From the NCBI GenBank assembly GCA_002898615.1, contig BEIB01000002.1, forward strand, positions 1 to 52,879: a stretch of 52,879 nucleotides of DNA, read 5' to 3'. Below the pieces are notes generated by a model. It worked only from the letters and a program-made list of their open reading frames with translations. It had not been told where the DNA came from and did no database searches. Each line of letters begins with the position of its first letter. Positions within the stretch are counted from its first letter, which is position 1. The position numbers and the translations under genes were made by a program. Source of the stretch: a bacterium HR25 (lineage in GTDB: Bacteria > Chloroflexota > Dehalococcoidia > SM23-28-2 > HRbin24). Positions 33,970 to 42,524 of the stretch are shown here, one piece after another.

Positions 33970-34983
33970 TCACCGGGGCTCGGCGGGGGCCAGGAGAGGC
34001 AGGCAACGCTCCAGCGCGCCCCGGTAGGTCTCCTCCGGCTCCACCGGGTTCACCATGAGGGCTACGAAGTCCGCTCCGGCCGCCCGGAAGGCGGCTATGC
34101 GCTCCCGGCAGCGCTCCGCCGGCCCCACCGCGCAGAACTCCTCTATGATCTCGTCGGTGATGTTGGCCAGGAGCGCCTCCTGGTCGCCCCGCAGGAAGGC
34201 GTCCCGCAGCACCCGCGCCTCCTCCTCGAAGCCGGCGGCCCGCAGCGCCCGGTTGTAGGCGGGCATCCCCACGAAGTAGGCCATGGCCAGGCGAGCCCGC
34301 TGTCGCGCCCGGGCCACGTCCTCCGAGAGGAAGACGTTGAGCCCCAGGTCCAGCTCCACCGTCGCCGGGTCGCGGCCGGCGCGGCGGGCCCCCCGCGCCA
34401 CCGCCTCCCGTATCTCGTCCATGCGAGAGAGGGGCACCATGTTCAGCATCAGACCATCGGCTATCTCGCCCCCCAGCTCCGCCATGGCCGGGCCCACGGC
34501 GGCTATGTAAACGGGCACGGGATGCGTCGGCTGGCGGAACTGCACCCGACGCCCCTGGTAGGTCTGCAACGGCAGCTCCGGATAGACCGTCTCCCCGGCA
34601 AGGACACCCTTCACCTGGGCCACATAGCGGCGCATGTCCTCCAGGGGACGGCCCGGAGCCAGGCCCAGCCCCCGGTTGCGGGGCGGATGGCTGACCCCCA
34701 GCCCCAGGATGAACCTCCCGCCAGAGGCCTCGCTGATGGCGGTGGCCGCCAGGGCAGCGACGAAGGGATGGCGATAGTAGATGATGGCGACGAAGCTCCC
34801 CACCACCACCCGCCGCGTGTGGCAGGCGATGAGCATGTCGATGCTCAGGGTATCGGTCAGGGCCTCGTTGGTATAGACCCGCTCGTAGCCCAGCTCTTCG
34901 GCCCGTCGGGCCACCTCCGCCATCTCGGCGAAGGCGAGGTCCGGCACGTGGGTGAAGAGCACCACTCCGAGACGCTCCTCCAT
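33970..34983 (-). CDS. Luciferase-like (LLM class) F420-type oxidoreductase
   Basis: 337 residues. LGVVLFTHVPDLAFAEMAEV opens the barrel; then GYERVYTNEALTDT, VVVGSFVAIIYYRHPFVAA, SEASGGRFILGLGVSHPPRN (the glycine-rich flavin region) and PVPVYIAAVGPAMAELGGEI, strongly like methylenetetrahydromethanopterin-reductase-type F420 enzymes. The cofactor is inferred. First gene of a two-gene operon with the MFS transporter. Confidence 0.86.
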   Translation of the reverse strand: MEERLGVVLFTHVPDLAFAEMAEVARRAEELGYERVYTNEALTDTLSIDMLIACHTRRVVVGSFVAIIYYRHPFVAALAATAISEASGGRFILGLGVSHPPRNRGLGLAPGRPLEDMRRYVAQVKGVLAGETVYPELPLQTYQGRRVQFRQPTHPVPVYIAAVGPAMAELGGEIADGLMLNMVPLSRMDEIREAVARGARRAGRDPATVELDLGLNVFLSEDVARARQRARLAMAYFVGMPAYNRALRAAGFEEEARVLRDAFLRGDQEALLANITDEIIEEFCAVGPAERCRERIAAFRAAGADFVALMVNPVEPEETYRGALERCLPLLAPAEPR

Positions 34984-35113
34984 GGCGCTCCCTCGCTCCC
35001 TGTGTTCAGCCTATGATATGCGATGGTCCCCCGCCCGGGGCAAGCTCGGACTGCTCGCCGTGGCCATCACGCGAAGGGCGCCGAAAAAAAGGGGCGCCGG
35101 CCCAGCCGGACGA

Positions 35114-35142
35114 TTGACAGCGGGGCGAACAGGGCGTACCGT
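35114..35142 (+). promoter_or_regulatory. Promoter of tetR
   Basis: TTGACA (35114-35119), 17-bp spacer, TACCGT (35137-35142). The predicted start is near 35149, leaving almost no leader before the ATG at 35152, so the operator at 35153 lies on the initially transcribed bases. Confidence 0.5.
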
Positions 35143-35151
35143 AGAGACATA

Positions 35152-35778
35152 ATGACTGACAGTCAGTCACAAGGCGAGGCCGAGCGCCCGCTGCGCCTCC
35201 TGGCCGAGGAGGGAAAGCGGCGGGCCCTCCTGGCGGCCGCCCGCCGCGTTTTCGCCCAGAAGGGGTATGACGAGGCCACCGTGGCCGATATAGTGGCGGC
35301 GGCGGGAGTGGCCCAGGGAACCTTCTACCTCTATTTCCCCTCCAAGAAGGCCATCGCCGTCGAGCTGGCCCAGGAGCACCAGCGGCAGATCCTGGCCACC
35401 GTCAGGGAGGCCTACGACCCTCAGGCCCCCTTCCCGGAGGTGGTAAGGGCCGTCATCGGGGCCGCCTTCGCCCTCTGTGGCCAGAGCCAGGACCTGCTAC
35501 GCCTCCTCCGCTTCTCCTTGGACGCCGAGGCGGTGGTGGAGCTGGAGCGCGCTCAGGCCCTGCGGGCCGAGTTCGCCGCCCTGGTGGAGATCTTCCAGGA
35601 GAGAGTGGCCCGCGGAGACGTGCGCCCCCTGGACCCCTGGATGACGGTGCGTCTGGTGAGCTGGCTGGTCAGGGAGGCGGTGTACGAGTGCTACGTGGTG
35701 GACGAGGGCGCCCATCCCGAACGCTACGTGGAGGTGGTCGCGGACTTCATCGTCCACGCCCTGCAACGGAGAGAATGA
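35152..35778 (+). CDS. TetR/AcrR-family transcriptional repressor
   Basis: 208 residues from ATG 35152. The N-terminal helix-turn-helix is complete: ALLAAARRVFAQKGYDEATV, ADIVAAAGVAQGTFYLYFPS and KKAIAVELAQEH. The C-terminal ligand domain is helical, with SQDLLRLLRFSLDAEAVVEL. The start codon overlaps a perfect palindrome, and a near-identical palindrome precedes the MMPL gene 59 bases downstream, so autoregulation and repression of the exporter are likely. The inducer is unknown but probably a lipid-like or hydrophobic compound. Confidence 0.88.
   Translation: MTDSQSQGEAERPLRLLAEEGKRRALLAAARRVFAQKGYDEATVADIVAAAGVAQGTFYLYFPSKKAIAVELAQEHQRQILATVREAYDPQAPFPEVVRAVIGAAFALCGQSQDLLRLLRFSLDAEAVVELERAQALRAEFAALVEIFQERVARGDVRPLDPWMTVRLVSWLVREAVYECYVVDEGAHPERYVEVVADFIVHALQRRE
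35153..35169 (+). promoter_or_regulatory. TetR operator 1 (TGACTGACAGTCAGTCA)
   Basis: 17 bp, 8-bp arms around a single central base, overlapping the tetR start codon. It shares both outer heptamers with the operator at 35800-35816. Confidence 0.7.
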
Positions 35779-35799
35779 GGCAGTTTTTTTGCCTGTTTC

Positions 35800-35816
35800 T
35801 GACTGAACGTCAGTCA
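35800..35816 (+). promoter_or_regulatory. TetR operator 2 (TGACTGAACGTCAGTCA)
   Basis: 17 bp with 7-bp arms TGACTGA/TCAGTCA. It overlaps the likely -10 CATAAT (35815-35820) of the MMPL gene, 22 bases before its ATG. A run of seven T at 35784-35790 lies upstream. Confidence 0.7.
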
Positions 35817-35837
35817 TAATCGCGGGGAGGGGAAGAG

Positions 35838-38072
35838 ATGACGCTGAGGATCTCGACCGGTGGACTGGCCAGGGCCTCCGCCCGCCGGCCATGGACCGTC
35901 CTCGCCCTCTGGTTAGTGGTCCTCCTGCTGGCCGGCCTGTTGGCCGCCACAGCCCTGGACAGCGCCCTCACCAGTGAGGCCAGCTTCACCAACAGCCCCG
36001 AGTCCCAACGGGCCGAGGAGCTGTTGGAGGAGCGACTACGCGGCCCCCAGCCCGTCAACGAGATCGTCATCGTCCGCTCGCCCGATCGCACCGTGGACGA
36101 CCCGGCCTTCCGCCAGTTCGTGGAGGGGCTCTTCCAGCGCCTGACCGCCCTCGGCCCCCAGGTGATTGCCACCGCTAGCAATTTCTACCTGACCGGTGAC
36201 TCCACCCTCGTCTCCGCCGACCGCCACAGCACCATCGTCCCCCTGGTCATGGCCGGCAGCATCGAGGACGCCGAGCGCAACATCGGCCAGGTGCGGGAGA
36301 TAGTCCGCGAGGCCAACGGTCAGGACGGCTTCAGCGTCCTCATCACCGGCAGCGCCAGCATCAGCGAGGACTTCAGCAAGGTGGCGGAGAGAGACCTGCG
36401 CACCGCCGAGGCCTTCGGCATACCCGTGGCCCTCCTCGTCCTCGTCCTGGTCTTCGGCGCCATCGCCGCCGCCTTCCTCCCTCTGGTCATCGCCGGCATC
36501 AGTATCGCCATCGCCATGGGGGCAGCGGCGCTGGTGGGCCAGCTCTTTGAGCTCACCTTCTTCGTCACCAACATGATCACCATGATCGGCCTGGCGGTGG
36601 GGATAGACTACTCCCTGTTCATCGTCTCCCGCTACCGCGAGGAGCGACGCCGCGGCCTCCCCCGCGAGGCGGCCATCGCGATGGCGGGCGCCACCGCCAG
36701 CCGCGCCGTTTTCATCAGCGGCCTGACGGTGGTCCTGGCCATGGCTGGGTTGCTCATAGTCCCTACCACCATATTCCGCAGCCTGGCCCTGGGTGCCATC
36801 CTGGTGGTGCTGGTCACCGTGGCGGCGGCCCTGACCCTCCTCCCGGCCGCGCTGGGCCTCCTGGGCGACCGTATCGACGCCCTGCGGATACCCTTCATCC
36901 AGCGCCGTTACCTGTCCCAGGAGGAGCGCTCCGGCGGAATGTGGGACCGCATAGCCCGGGCAGTAATGCGCCGGCCCGTCCTGAGCCTCCTGGTCTCGGC
37001 GGGGGCGCTGGTGGCCCTGACCGTCCCCTACTTCGATATCCACACCGGGGTGGCGGGCGTCAGCACCCTGCCCGACAGCTTCGAGTCAAAACAGGGGTTC
37101 ATGGTGCTCCAGCAGGAGTTCTCGGCCGGGCTGGTCAGCCCGGTGGAGATCGTCATCGACGGGCCGGTGGCCTCGGAGCAGGTCCAGGCAGGGATACAGC
37201 GGCTGGAGGCCCTCATGGCCAGCAACCCCATCTTCGGTCCGCCCCATCTTGTGACGAACCAGACGGGCGACCTGGCCCTCCTCTCTGTCCCCGTGGCCGC
37301 CGAGTCCACCAGCGACGAGGCGATGGCGGCGGTGCGACTGCTCAGGGAGGAGTACGTCCCCCAGGCCTTCGCCGGCGTCCCCGCCCGGGTGCTGGTGGGC
37401 GGCAGCACCGCCCTCAACATGGACTTCTTTGATCTGGCGGAGACCTACACGCCCATCGTCTTCGCCTTCGTGCTGGGGCTCAGCTTCCTCCTCCTGCTGC
37501 TGGTCTTCCGCTCCCTGGTCATACCGGTGAAGGCCGTCATCATGAACCTGCTCTCGGTGGGAGCAGCCTACGGGCTGGTAGTGCTGGTGACCCAGAAGGG
37601 GGTGGGGGCGGGGCTCTTGGGCTTTCAGCAGGTGGACACGGTGGAGGCCTGGATCCCCATCTTCCTCTTCACCGTCCTCTTCGGCCTCTCCATGGACTAT
37701 CACGTCTTCCTGCTCAGCCGCATCAGGGAGCGCTTCGACGAGACCGGGAACAACACGGAGGCGGTGGCCTTCGGCCTGCGCTCCACGGGCCGGCTGATAA
37801 CGGGGGCCGCCCTCATCATGGTGGTGGTCTTCGCTGGCTTCGCCGCCGGAGAGCTGGTGATGTTCCAGCAGCTCGGCTTCGGGGCGGCGGTGGCGGTGCT
37901 GCTGGACGCCACGGTGGTCCGCTCCGTCCTGGTGCCGGCCAGCATGCAACTGCTGGGGCGCTGGAACTGGTACCTGCCCCGCTGGCTCTCCTGGCTGCCC
38001 GATCTCTCCGCCGAGGGGCCGGCGCTGCAGCCAGCGCAGGTCTACGATGGCCCCACTGGCAGGGGCGCCTAG
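35838..38072 (+). CDS. MMPL/RND-family lipid or drug exporter
   Basis: 744 residues with 12 predicted helices in two halves, each with a large extracellular loop after helix 1 or 7. The MMPL proton-relay pairs are intact: GIDYSLFIVSRYREERRRG in helix 4 and LSMDYHVFLLSRIRERFDE in helix 10. The N-terminus ARRPWTVLALWLVVLLLAG is the usual first helix. These proteins export lipids or hydrophobic compounds across the cytoplasmic membrane with proton import. ATG 35838 follows GGAGGGG. Paired with and apparently controlled by the upstream TetR. It ends in a 4-base overlap with the convergent hydantoinase B gene. Confidence 0.9.
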   Translation: MTLRISTGGLARASARRPWTVLALWLVVLLLAGLLAATALDSALTSEASFTNSPESQRAEELLEERLRGPQPVNEIVIVRSPDRTVDDPAFRQFVEGLFQRLTALGPQVIATASNFYLTGDSTLVSADRHSTIVPLVMAGSIEDAERNIGQVREIVREANGQDGFSVLITGSASISEDFSKVAERDLRTAEAFGIPVALLVLVLVFGAIAAAFLPLVIAGISIAIAMGAAALVGQLFELTFFVTNMITMIGLAVGIDYSLFIVSRYREERRRGLPREAAIAMAGATASRAVFISGLTVVLAMAGLLIVPTTIFRSLALGAILVVLVTVAAALTLLPAALGLLGDRIDALRIPFIQRRYLSQEERSGGMWDRIARAVMRRPVLSLLVSAGALVALTVPYFDIHTGVAGVSTLPDSFESKQGFMVLQQEFSAGLVSPVEIVIDGPVASEQVQAGIQRLEALMASNPIFGPPHLVTNQTGDLALLSVPVAAESTSDEAMAAVRLLREEYVPQAFAGVPARVLVGGSTALNMDFFDLAETYTPIVFAFVLGLSFLLLLLVFRSLVIPVKAVIMNLLSVGAAYGLVVLVTQKGVGAGLLGFQQVDTVEAWIPIFLFTVLFGLSMDYHVFLLSRIRERFDETGNNTEAVAFGLRSTGRLITGAALIMVVVFAGFAAGELVMFQQLGFGAAVAVLLDATVVRSVLVPASMQLLGRWNWYLPRWLSWLPDLSAEGPALQPAQVYDGPTGRGA

Positions 38073-39643
38073 GGCGGGGGCGGCTCCCCCCAGCCTCCGC
38101 CACCTGGCGTCTCCAGCACCAGCTGGTCGCCGGGGGAGAGCTGGAACTGGCCCTTGCCGGGTAGCTCCACCGTCTCTCCGCTGGCGCGCCGTAGCAGGTT
38201 GCGCCCCCGCTGGCCCGGTCCCCCGCCCTGGAGGCCCCAGGGCGGTAGCCGACGCCGCTCGGTGACGATGGTGACGACGGCGGGGGCCAGGAACTCCCAC
38301 GTCCGCACTATGCCATCTCCCCCGCGGTGGCGGCCGAGGCCGCCGGAGCCCCGCCGCACGCGGTACTCACTGACCCGGAAGGGGTAGGCCAGCTCCAGGG
38401 CCTCCACCGGGGTGTTCATGGTGTTGGTCATGTGGGTGTGGACGGCCGAGAGGCCCGGTCCCAGCGGCCCCGCTCCGGCGCCGCCCCCTACCGTCTCGTA
38501 GTAGGCGAAGGGGCGGCCGCGGTAGGGGTCCCAGCCGCCCAGAGCGACGTTGTTCATGGTGCCCTGGCTGGCCGCGGGCACCAGCTCGGGCAGGGCCTGG
38601 GCCAGCGCCCCCAGCACCACGTCCACGATGCGCTGAGAGGTCTCCACGTTCCCGGCCGATACCGCCCGCGGCGGGCGGACGTTGACCAGCGTCCCCTCCG
38701 GCAGGGTGAGGGAGACGGGGCGGAAGCAGCCCTCGTTGGCGGGGACGGACTCCTCCAGGAGGCAGCGTACCACATAGTAGACGGCGGAGCGGGTGACGGC
38801 GGCCACGGCGTTGATGGAGGAGGGACGCTCCGCCGCCGTCCCCGTGAAGTCGCAGTGGAGGGAATCGCCCCGCACGGAGACCCGCACCCGGATGGGGAGG
38901 GGCTCGTCGGTCACGCCGTCGTCGTCCAGACAGTCCTCGAACTGGTAGTCGCCGTCCGGGATGCGGGCGATGGCCGCCCGCGTCATACGCTCGGCATAGT
39001 CCTGGAGGGCGGCCATCAGGAGCCAGGCGCGCCGCAGGCCGTAGCGCTGGCATATCTCCTGCAGGCGGGCCTCGCCGATGCGCTGGGCCGCCATCTGGGC
39101 GTCCAGGTCCCCCTGGCGCTCCTCGGGGGTGCGGACGTTGCGCAGGAGGAGGGACAGCACGCCCCGGTTCAGGCGCCCCCCTTCGCACAGCTTCAGGGGC
39201 GGGATGATGACCCCCTCCTGCCACAGCTCCTGGGCCAGGGGCATGGAGCCCGGGGCCATCCCCCCCACGTCGGCGTGGTGGGCCCGGGAGGCGACGAAGC
39301 CGGCCAGCCGCCGCCCCACGAAGACGGGGGAGACCATGGTGATGTCCGGCAGGTGGGTGCCGCCCAGGTAGGGATCGTTCAGGATGACCACGTCGCCGGG
39401 GCGGAAGGGGGCCAGTGGAAGGGCGGCGGCCACGGCGGTGGGCATGGCCCCCAGGTGGACCGGTATGTGGGCCGCCTGGGCCACCAGCCGCCCCTGGGGA
39501 TCGAACACCGCGCAGGAGTAGTCCCGTCGCTCCTTGATGTTGGGCGAGAGGGCGGTGCGCCCCAGTGCCACCCCCATCTCCTCCGCCACCGAGGCGAAGA
39601 GGGAGGCGGCTATGGAGAGCTCCGCCGGATCTATCCGAGCCAC
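38069..39643 (-). CDS. hyuB: Hydantoinase B/oxoprolinase family subunit
   Basis: 524 residues, the usual length. Opens with DPAELSIAASLFASVAEEMG and has the family segments SPNIKERRDYSCAVFDPQGR, DVVILNDPYLGGTHLPDI, RAHHADVGGMAPGSMP and the C-terminal GGLGRHRGGDGIVRTWEF. HyuB works with HyuA (at 40392) in ATP-dependent hydrolysis of cyclic amides such as N-methylhydantoin or 5-oxoproline, or in related acetophenone and caprolactam chemistry. The two subunits usually sit side by side. Here an oppositely oriented isochorismatase-like gene separates them. Confidence 0.88.
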   Translation of the reverse strand: MARIDPAELSIAASLFASVAEEMGVALGRTALSPNIKERRDYSCAVFDPQGRLVAQAAHIPVHLGAMPTAVAAALPLAPFRPGDVVILNDPYLGGTHLPDITMVSPVFVGRRLAGFVASRAHHADVGGMAPGSMPLAQELWQEGVIIPPLKLCEGGRLNRGVLSLLLRNVRTPEERQGDLDAQMAAQRIGEARLQEICQRYGLRRAWLLMAALQDYAERMTRAAIARIPDGDYQFEDCLDDDGVTDEPLPIRVRVSVRGDSLHCDFTGTAAERPSSINAVAAVTRSAVYYVVRCLLEESVPANEGCFRPVSLTLPEGTLVNVRPPRAVSAGNVETSQRIVDVVLGALAQALPELVPAASQGTMNNVALGGWDPYRGRPFAYYETVGGGAGAGPLGPGLSAVHTHMTNTMNTPVEALELAYPFRVSEYRVRRGSGGLGRHRGGDGIVRTWEFLAPAVVTIVTERRRLPPWGLQGGGPGQRGRNLLRRASGETVELPGKGQFQLSPGDQLVLETPGGGGWGEPPPP

Positions 39644-39778
39644 GGGCGCGGGCAGGCCCCTCCAGACGCTATCACCAGTATATTACGCCGCCCCGCCAGC
39701 CCGCCCGGCGTGAAGCTGGCAAGGCGAGGACAGCCGTGCCACAATACATGACGGAGTCCCCCTCTCGAGGTGGAAGCG

Positions 39779-40384
39779 ATGGCGCAGCGAACCGTCCCCG
39801 TCCCGGAATACGAGATGGCGGAAAGGGTGGAGCTGGACCCCAGGCGCTCCGCCCTGGTCATCGTCGACATGCAGAACGATTTCGTCAAGGAGGAGGGCAA
39901 GCTGGTGGTGCCCACCGCCCAGGCGACGGTGCCGGCCATCCGCCGCCTGCTGGAGAGCGCCCGCGACAGGGGCGCCATGGTGGCCTACACCCAGGACACC
40001 CACCTGCCCGGCGACCCTGAGTTCCCCATCTGGGGGGAGCACTGCCTGCTGGGCTCCTGGGGCTGGGAGATCATCGACGAGCTGAGGCCGGAGCCGGGCG
40101 AGCTGGTCATCGAGAAGCGGCGCTACGATGGCTTCTACGGCACCAACCTGGAATACGACCTGCGGGTGCGGGGCATCGATACTCTGGTCATCGTGGGAAC
40201 GGTGGCCAACATCTGCGTCCTGCACACGGCGGGAAGCGCTGCCCTCCGCTGGTTCAACGTCGTCCTGGCCCGGGATGGCATCTCCGCCCTCAGCGACTTC
40301 GATATGGAGGCGACGCTGCGCCAAGTCCACTTCCTCTACCGGGGGATCATCACCACCAGCGACGCCGTGACCTTCAAGGGCTAG
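39779..40384 (+). CDS. Isochorismatase-family cysteine amidohydrolase
   Basis: 201 residues from ATG 39779, with AGGTGG five bases upstream (GTG 39770 is possible). The catalytic triad is visible: Asp30 in IVDMQNDFVKEEGKL, Lys113 in VIEKRRYDGFYGTNLE, and the nucleophile Cys146 in VGTVANICVLHTA. Families with this triad include N-carbamoylsarcosine amidohydrolase, ureidoacrylate amidohydrolase, nicotinamidase and biuret hydrolase. Location between hyuB and hyuA makes an N-carbamoyl amino-acid amidase an attractive assignment (inference). Start and end are tightly packed against the flanking genes; the gap to hyuA is 7 bases. Confidence 0.85.
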   Translation: MAQRTVPVPEYEMAERVELDPRRSALVIVDMQNDFVKEEGKLVVPTAQATVPAIRRLLESARDRGAMVAYTQDTHLPGDPEFPIWGEHCLLGSWGWEIIDELRPEPGELVIEKRRYDGFYGTNLEYDLRVRGIDTLVIVGTVANICVLHTAGSAALRWFNVVLARDGISALSDFDMEATLRQVHFLYRGIITTSDAVTFKG

Positions 40385-40391
40385 CCTTTCC

Positions 40392-42395
40392 TCAGCGGGG
40401 CTCCAGCAGCAAGTTGCCCCAGGCGTCCACCCGCGCCTCCCACCCCGGCGGCACCGCCGTGGTGGCGTCCATCTGGACCACCACGGCCGGCCCCCGCAGC
40501 CGGTTGCCCGCCCGCAGCCGCTCCCGCAGGTAGACAGAGGCCATCAGGGGACGCCCGAACCAGACCTCTCGCTGGCCCAGGAGGGCGGGGGAAGGATCGG
40601 GGCCGGCTTCGGGTAGCTGCGGCATCCGCAGGTCGGCGCCGGGTAGGAGAAGGCGGAGGCGCAGGTTCACCACCTGGACCGGGCGCTCCGGAGCGCTGTG
40701 CCCGTAGCGCTCCCGGTGCAGGGCGTGGAAGCGGGGCAGGAAGCTGGTGGGGGCGGTGTCCTCCAGGGAAATGGGAAGCTCGTAGGACTGGCCCAGGTAG
40801 CGCAGGTCCAGGAAACGCTCCCTCTCCAGCCCCTCCGTGGGAAGCCCCTCCTCTCGCAGCTCGGCCAGGCCCTGCTCCTCCAGCTCCCGGAAGCGGGACT
40901 CCAGCAGGCGGGACGCCTCCTCCCAGGAGGGGCCGCCCTCCGGAGAGAGGAGGAGCATGGCAGCCGCCCGCACCTCCTTGCCGGGCCGGGCCACCACCAT
41001 CCCCAGGGCAGAGAGGACGCCCGGGTAGCGGGGCACCAGCACCCGCGGTATGCGCAGCGCCTGGGCCAGCTCGCAGGCGTGGAGGGGGCCAGCGCCGCCG
41101 AAGGCCACCAGGGTGAAGGACCTCGGGTCATACCCTCGCTCCACCGAGACGATGCGCAGTGCCCGCTCCATATTGGCGTTGGTCACCCGCACCACGGCGG
41201 CCGCCGCCTCCGTCGTCCCGCCGAAGGCGCTGGCCAGGGCGGCCAGCGCCTCCCGGGAGCGCTCCGGGTAGATGGTCATGCGCCCTCCCAGGAAGTGCTC
41301 AGGCAGGATGCGCCCCAGGACTACCTGGGCATCGGTCACGGTGGGGGAGAGGGAGCGACCGTAGCAGGCGGGGCCGGGGTCGGCGCCAGCGCTCTCCGGC
41401 CCCACCCTGAGGGCTCCGCCCTCGTCCAGGCGGGCCAGGGAGCCGCCACCAGCGCCCACGCTCACCACGTCCACCGTGGCCCCCCGCACCGGCAGCTCGC
41501 CCACCAGCGCCTCGTCCCGCTCCGGGACACGACCGGGGCAGAGGGCGACATCAGTAGAGGTGCCGCCCATGTCCAGGGTGATGATGTGATCCAGGCCGGC
41601 CTGTCGGGCTGTCCAGAAGGCGCCCACCACGCCACCTGCTGGCCCGGAGAGCACCGTCCGGACGGCCAGGCGGCCCGCCGCCCTGGGGCTCATGACGCCG
41701 CCGCTGGAGCCCATGACGGTGAGACGCTCCACCCCCCGCTCCGACAGCCCGGCGGCCAGCCGCTCCAGATAGCGGGCCATCACCGGCGAGAGGTAGGCGT
41801 TGACGACAGTGGTCACCGTCCGCTCGTACTCGCGGTGCTCCGGCAGCACCTCGAAGGAAGGGGAGACGAAGAGCCCCCGCCGCCGGGCAGCCTCCGCCAC
41901 CAGCCGCTCATGGGCCGGGTTGAGGAAGGAGAAGAGGAAACAGATGGCCAGGGACTGGGCGCCCAGCCGCAGCGCCTGCTCCGCCAGCGCCTCCGCCTCC
42001 TCGGCATCCAGGGGCCGAAGGGGCTGGCCGGTGGCGTCCAGCCGCTCGTCCGCCTCCAGCCGCCAGTCGTCGGGCACCAGGGGGGGCGGACGCCGTGGGT
42101 GGAGGTCGTAGAGCTTAGGCCGCGTCTGCCGGCCGATAACCAGCACATCGGCGAAGCCGCGGGTGGTGACCAAGGCTGTGGGCGCCCCCTTGCGCTCGAT
42201 CAGGGCGTTGGTGGCTATGGTGCTCCCGTGGACAACGGCCCCCGGCCGCGCCCCGGCCTCCTCCAGGCCCAGCAGCACTCCCTGGGCCGGGTCGGGAGGT
42301 GTGGTCGGCCGCTTGTAGAGGGTGAGGTGCCCGTCCTCCCATAGGAGGAAGTCGGTGAAGGTGCCACCGACATCGACGCCCAGGACGCTCCTCAT
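40392..42395 (-). CDS. hyuA: Hydantoinase A/oxoprolinase family ATPase subunit
   Basis: 667 residues. N-terminal actin-like ATPase signatures: GVDVGGTFTDFLLWEDG, the phosphate-2 motif HIITLDMGGTSTDVAL, and the adenosine motif FGGAGPLHACELAQAL. VHGSTIATNALIERKGAPTA and TTRGFADVLVIGRQ are highly conserved in HyuA. It supplies the ATP-driven carboxyl/amide activation for the HyuB partner. The HyuA-HyuB pair hydrolyses cyclic ureides such as hydantoins; the exact substrate cannot be read. Divergent from the PHP gene. Confidence 0.9.
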   Translation of the reverse strand: MRSVLGVDVGGTFTDFLLWEDGHLTLYKRPTTPPDPAQGVLLGLEEAGARPGAVVHGSTIATNALIERKGAPTALVTTRGFADVLVIGRQTRPKLYDLHPRRPPPLVPDDWRLEADERLDATGQPLRPLDAEEAEALAEQALRLGAQSLAICFLFSFLNPAHERLVAEAARRRGLFVSPSFEVLPEHREYERTVTTVVNAYLSPVMARYLERLAAGLSERGVERLTVMGSSGGVMSPRAAGRLAVRTVLSGPAGGVVGAFWTARQAGLDHIITLDMGGTSTDVALCPGRVPERDEALVGELPVRGATVDVVSVGAGGGSLARLDEGGALRVGPESAGADPGPACYGRSLSPTVTDAQVVLGRILPEHFLGGRMTIYPERSREALAALASAFGGTTEAAAAVVRVTNANMERALRIVSVERGYDPRSFTLVAFGGAGPLHACELAQALRIPRVLVPRYPGVLSALGMVVARPGKEVRAAAMLLLSPEGGPSWEEASRLLESRFRELEEQGLAELREEGLPTEGLERERFLDLRYLGQSYELPISLEDTAPTSFLPRFHALHRERYGHSAPERPVQVVNLRLRLLLPGADLRMPQLPEAGPDPSPALLGQREVWFGRPLMASVYLRERLRAGNRLRGPAVVVQMDATTAVPPGWEARVDAWGNLLLEPR

Positions 42396-42524
42396 GCCTT
42401 CATTTTATGCGCCGTTCGGGCTGGCAGCCGCAAGGGGAGGCCGTCCGGCGGTTCCTGGCAAGTCTCTCCTGTGCTACCCTTAAGAGAGTGCGCCTGAGTC
42501 AACCTGGCGCTCAGTGAGGTGGCT

